DNA of 6,064 bases from an uncultured Ruminococcus sp. (lineage in GTDB: Bacteria; Bacillota; Clostridia; Oscillospirales; Acutalibacteraceae), in assembly GCA_902773245.1 (NCBI GenBank), contig CACYDY010000126.1, positions 1 to 6,064 on the forward strand, read 5' to 3'. Made by a program: the position numbers and the translations under genes. Shown piece after piece: positions 4,984-6,064 of this stretch; the first letter of the stretch is position 1; each line of letters starts with the position of its first letter. The notes beneath the pieces were generated by a model, which had not been told where the DNA came from, did no database searches, and saw only the letters and a list, made by a program, of their open reading frames with translations.

Positions 4984-5322
4984 ATGGCTCAAAAAAAGAA
5001 AGCCGAAAAACTCGACGAGCAGAAAAAGGACAGCAAGTCCTCTGCAAAAAAGTCGGACGCTTCGGCAAAAACGGACAACAAATCGTCTGATAAGAAGCCA
5101 TCGGAAAAGAAAAAACCGTCAGTCTTTTCGAGAATTGCTAAGTACTTCAGAGAATGTAAGAGCGAGATCAAGAAGATCGTTTGGCCTACACCAAAGGCGA
5201 CTTTCAGAAATATGGGCATTGTGCTCGCAGTTTTGATAGTTGTCGGATTGTTCGTTTACGGACTTGATACAGGTTTTGTCGCTCTGCTCGGGCTCATTAT
5301 GGACATTGGAAGCAATGCCTGA
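4984..5322 (+). CDS. secE: SecE, preprotein translocase subunit
   Basis: SecE is the essential small membrane subunit that clamps SecY in the SecYEG channel. This 112-residue protein is longer than the minimal ~60-residue Firmicutes form because of a hydrophilic N-terminal tail (1-46) made almost entirely of Lys, Ser, Asp, Glu and Ala. The conserved core follows: amphipathic helix VFSRIAKYFRECKSEIKKIVWPTP (47-70) with the family KKxxWP signature at 63-68, then one membrane segment at about 77-106. The single-span form is usual for Gram-positives. The tail is low in complexity and probably disordered. GGAGGG lies 8 bases before the ATG. The gene sits between rpmG and nusG as expected. Confidence 0.96.
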   Translation: MAQKKKAEKLDEQKKDSKSSAKKSDASAKTDNKSSDKKPSEKKKPSVFSRIAKYFRECKSEIKKIVWPTPKATFRNMGIVLAVLIVVGLFVYGLDTGFVALLGLIMDIGSNA

Positions 5323-5346
5323 TTAATGCCGAAAGGATGATTTTTT

Positions 5347-5868
5347 GTGTCTGAGGATTTTAAGTGGTATGTCGTGCATACCTACTCCGGTTACGAAAAT
5401 AAGGTCGCTTCAAATCTCCAAACAACCGTCGAAAACAGAAATCTTCATCATTTGTTTAATGATATCAAGGTTCCTACCGAAACGGTCGAGGAGATCGCAG
5501 ACGGAAAAACCAAGGAAGTTGAACGAAAAATTTTCCCGGGATATGTGTTTATTAAAATGGTGTACACGGATGAATCCTGGTATGTAGTCAAAAATATCAG
5601 AGGCTGCACGGGATTTGTCGGCCCCGAATCCAAGCCTGTTCCGCTGACTGACGAAGAGGCTGAAAAAATGGGAGTGGAATCTCACAGCGTTGAGGTTTCG
5701 TACAATGTCGGCGACAGCGTTCGCATTATCGACGGTCCGCTTGAGGATTTCGTCGGCAGCGTTGAAAATATCGACATCGAAAATGACAGTGTCAGAGTGA
5801 CCGTTTCCATGTTCGGTCGCGAAACACCGGTTGACCTCGAACTTAATCAGGTCGAGCCGCTTGAATAA
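5347..5868 (+). CDS. nusG: NusG, transcription elongation/antitermination factor
   Basis: NusG binds the RNA polymerase clamp and modulates pausing and termination. Through its KOW domain it contacts ribosomal protein S10 or Rho in other bacteria. This 173-residue protein has the normal two-domain layout. The NGN domain (about 5-95) opens with WYVVHTYSGYENKVASNL and includes KIFPGYVFIKM (61-71) and GCTGFVGP (86-93). The KOW domain (about 118-173) contains VGDSVRIIDGPLEDFVGSVE. The GTG start is supported by AAAGGATGA six bases upstream, and this start places the NGN signature close to the N-terminus as in the family. secE ends 24 bases upstream, so the pair is surely co-transcribed. No insertion domain of the NusG-paralogue (LoaP/RfaH) type is seen; this is housekeeping NusG. 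Confidence 0.98.
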   Translation: MSEDFKWYVVHTYSGYENKVASNLQTTVENRNLHHLFNDIKVPTETVEEIADGKTKEVERKIFPGYVFIKMVYTDESWYVVKNIRGCTGFVGPESKPVPLTDEEAEKMGVESHSVEVSYNVGDSVRIIDGPLEDFVGSVENIDIENDSVRVTVSMFGRETPVDLELNQVEPLE

Positions 5869-5880
5869 AATAAAATATGG

Positions 5881-5913
5881 CCGCCGCTTTGCGTCGGAGG
5901 GGAGTTTTTCCCC
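5881..5913 (+). repeat. Two tandem hairpins after nusG
   Basis: CCGCCGC (5881-5887) pairs with GCGTCGG (5891-5897) with one mismatch and a TTT loop. GGGG (5899-5902) then pairs with CCCC (5910-5913) around AGTTTTT. They sit between the nusG stop and the putative L1 site and lack a following T run, so termination is unlikely. They may shape the folded nusG-rplK spacer or serve as a processing point. Confidence 0.45.
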
Positions 5914-5915
5914 GT

Positions 5916-5955
5916 GTGGGAGGAATGAAATTTCTTAACATTCCGTTTAGACCAC
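5916..5955 (+). promoter_or_regulatory. Putative L1-binding autoregulatory leader of rplK
   Basis: GTGG (5916-5919) pairs with CCAC (5952-5955), and GGAATG (5922-5927) pairs perfectly with CATTCC (5939-5944). This leaves an asymmetric internal loop of GA on the left and GTTTAGA on the right. The GTGGGAGG...A-CCAC arrangement resembles the helix of 23S rRNA bound by ribosomal protein L1 (GGUGGGAGG...AUACCACC in E. coli, from memory). In E. coli L1 represses translation of the rplK-rplA operon by binding such a mimic. The site ends 7 bases before the rplK GGAGGTG. The pairing is seen; L1 binding here is inferred by analogy. Confidence 0.55.
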
Positions 5956-5977
5956 GATTTTTGGAGGTGCAGTTAAA

Positions 5978-6064
5978 ATGGCTCAAAAGGTAACAGGATT
6001 TATTAAGCTCCAGATACCTGCCGGCAAGGCAACACCGGCACCGCCTGTAGGACCTGCTTTAGGT
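5978..6064 (+). CDS. rplK: 50S ribosomal protein L11, N-terminal part (runs off the window)
   Basis: The first 29 codons read MAQKVTGFIKLQIPAGKATP then APPVGPALG, the unmistakable start of ribosomal protein L11. L11 forms the GTPase-associated centre with 23S rRNA and is the usual target of thiopeptide antibiotics near its conserved prolines. The remaining ~110 residues lie beyond the window end. A perfect GGAGGTG (5963-5969) lies 8 bases upstream of the ATG. It follows nusG after a 109-base structured spacer; rplA (L1) is expected next, though not visible here. Truncation is by the window edge, not a mutation. Confidence 0.97.
   Translation, partial: MAQKVTGFIKLQIPAGKATPAPPVGPALG

Noticed and set aside
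1..6064. CRISPR array, insertion sequence, phage or defence genes
   Set aside because: No regularly spaced repeats, transposase or integrase motifs or terminal repeats were seen; every sizeable coding region is a housekeeping gene.

Overview
This window looks like core chromosome of a low- to mid-GC Gram-positive bacterium of the class Clostridia (Bacillota), probably a Ruminococcaceae/Oscillospirales-type gut anaerobe. The call rests on gene content and order (ylxM-ffh-rpsP-khpA; rpmG-secE-nusG-rplK), strong purine-rich ribosome binding sites, three GTG starts, near-consensus SigA promoters and AT-rich intergenic DNA. The taxon is inferred from protein flavour, not from a search.

Layout. 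(1) Positions 1-1765, minus strand: a two-gene unit, phoH (PhoH-like ATPase) then ybeY (rRNA-maturation endoribonuclease). The genes overlap by 4 bases (ATGA). The unit has a promoter near 1737-1765 and a terminator-like hairpin near 17-54. (2) Positions 1531-2096: a long AT-rich divergent intergenic region with no gene I can support. It holds the leftward promoter and a textbook rightward promoter (TTGACA-17-TATAAT). (3) Positions 2097-4548, plus strand: ylxM, ffh (signal recognition particle GTPase), rpsP (ribosomal protein S16) and khpA (KH-domain RNA-binding protein), closed by a rho-independent terminator at 4568-4597. (4) Positions 4703-6064, plus strand: a second strong promoter, then rpmG (L33, absent from longer-ORF listings because it is only 49 residues), secE, nusG and the first 29 codons of rplK (L11), which runs off the window.

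Functionally the window is translation and secretion machinery: rRNA processing (YbeY), ribosomal proteins (S16, L33, L11), co-translational targeting (Ffh, with YlxM as its usual neighbour), the SecYEG subunit SecE, and the transcription elongation factor NusG that couples to ribosomal operons. The genes are ordinary members of known families. I found no defence system, mobile element, CRISPR array, tRNA or rRNA.

The less routine material is in the non-coding DNA: two look-alike hairpins bracketing ylxM, a 12-bp perfect inverted repeat between rpsP and khpA, a structured nusG-rplK spacer resembling the L1-binding site of 23S rRNA, and an ylxM start codon with a poor ribosome binding site. 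I did not find strong evidence for an undescribed system; these are candidates for RNA-level or protein-mediated regulation.
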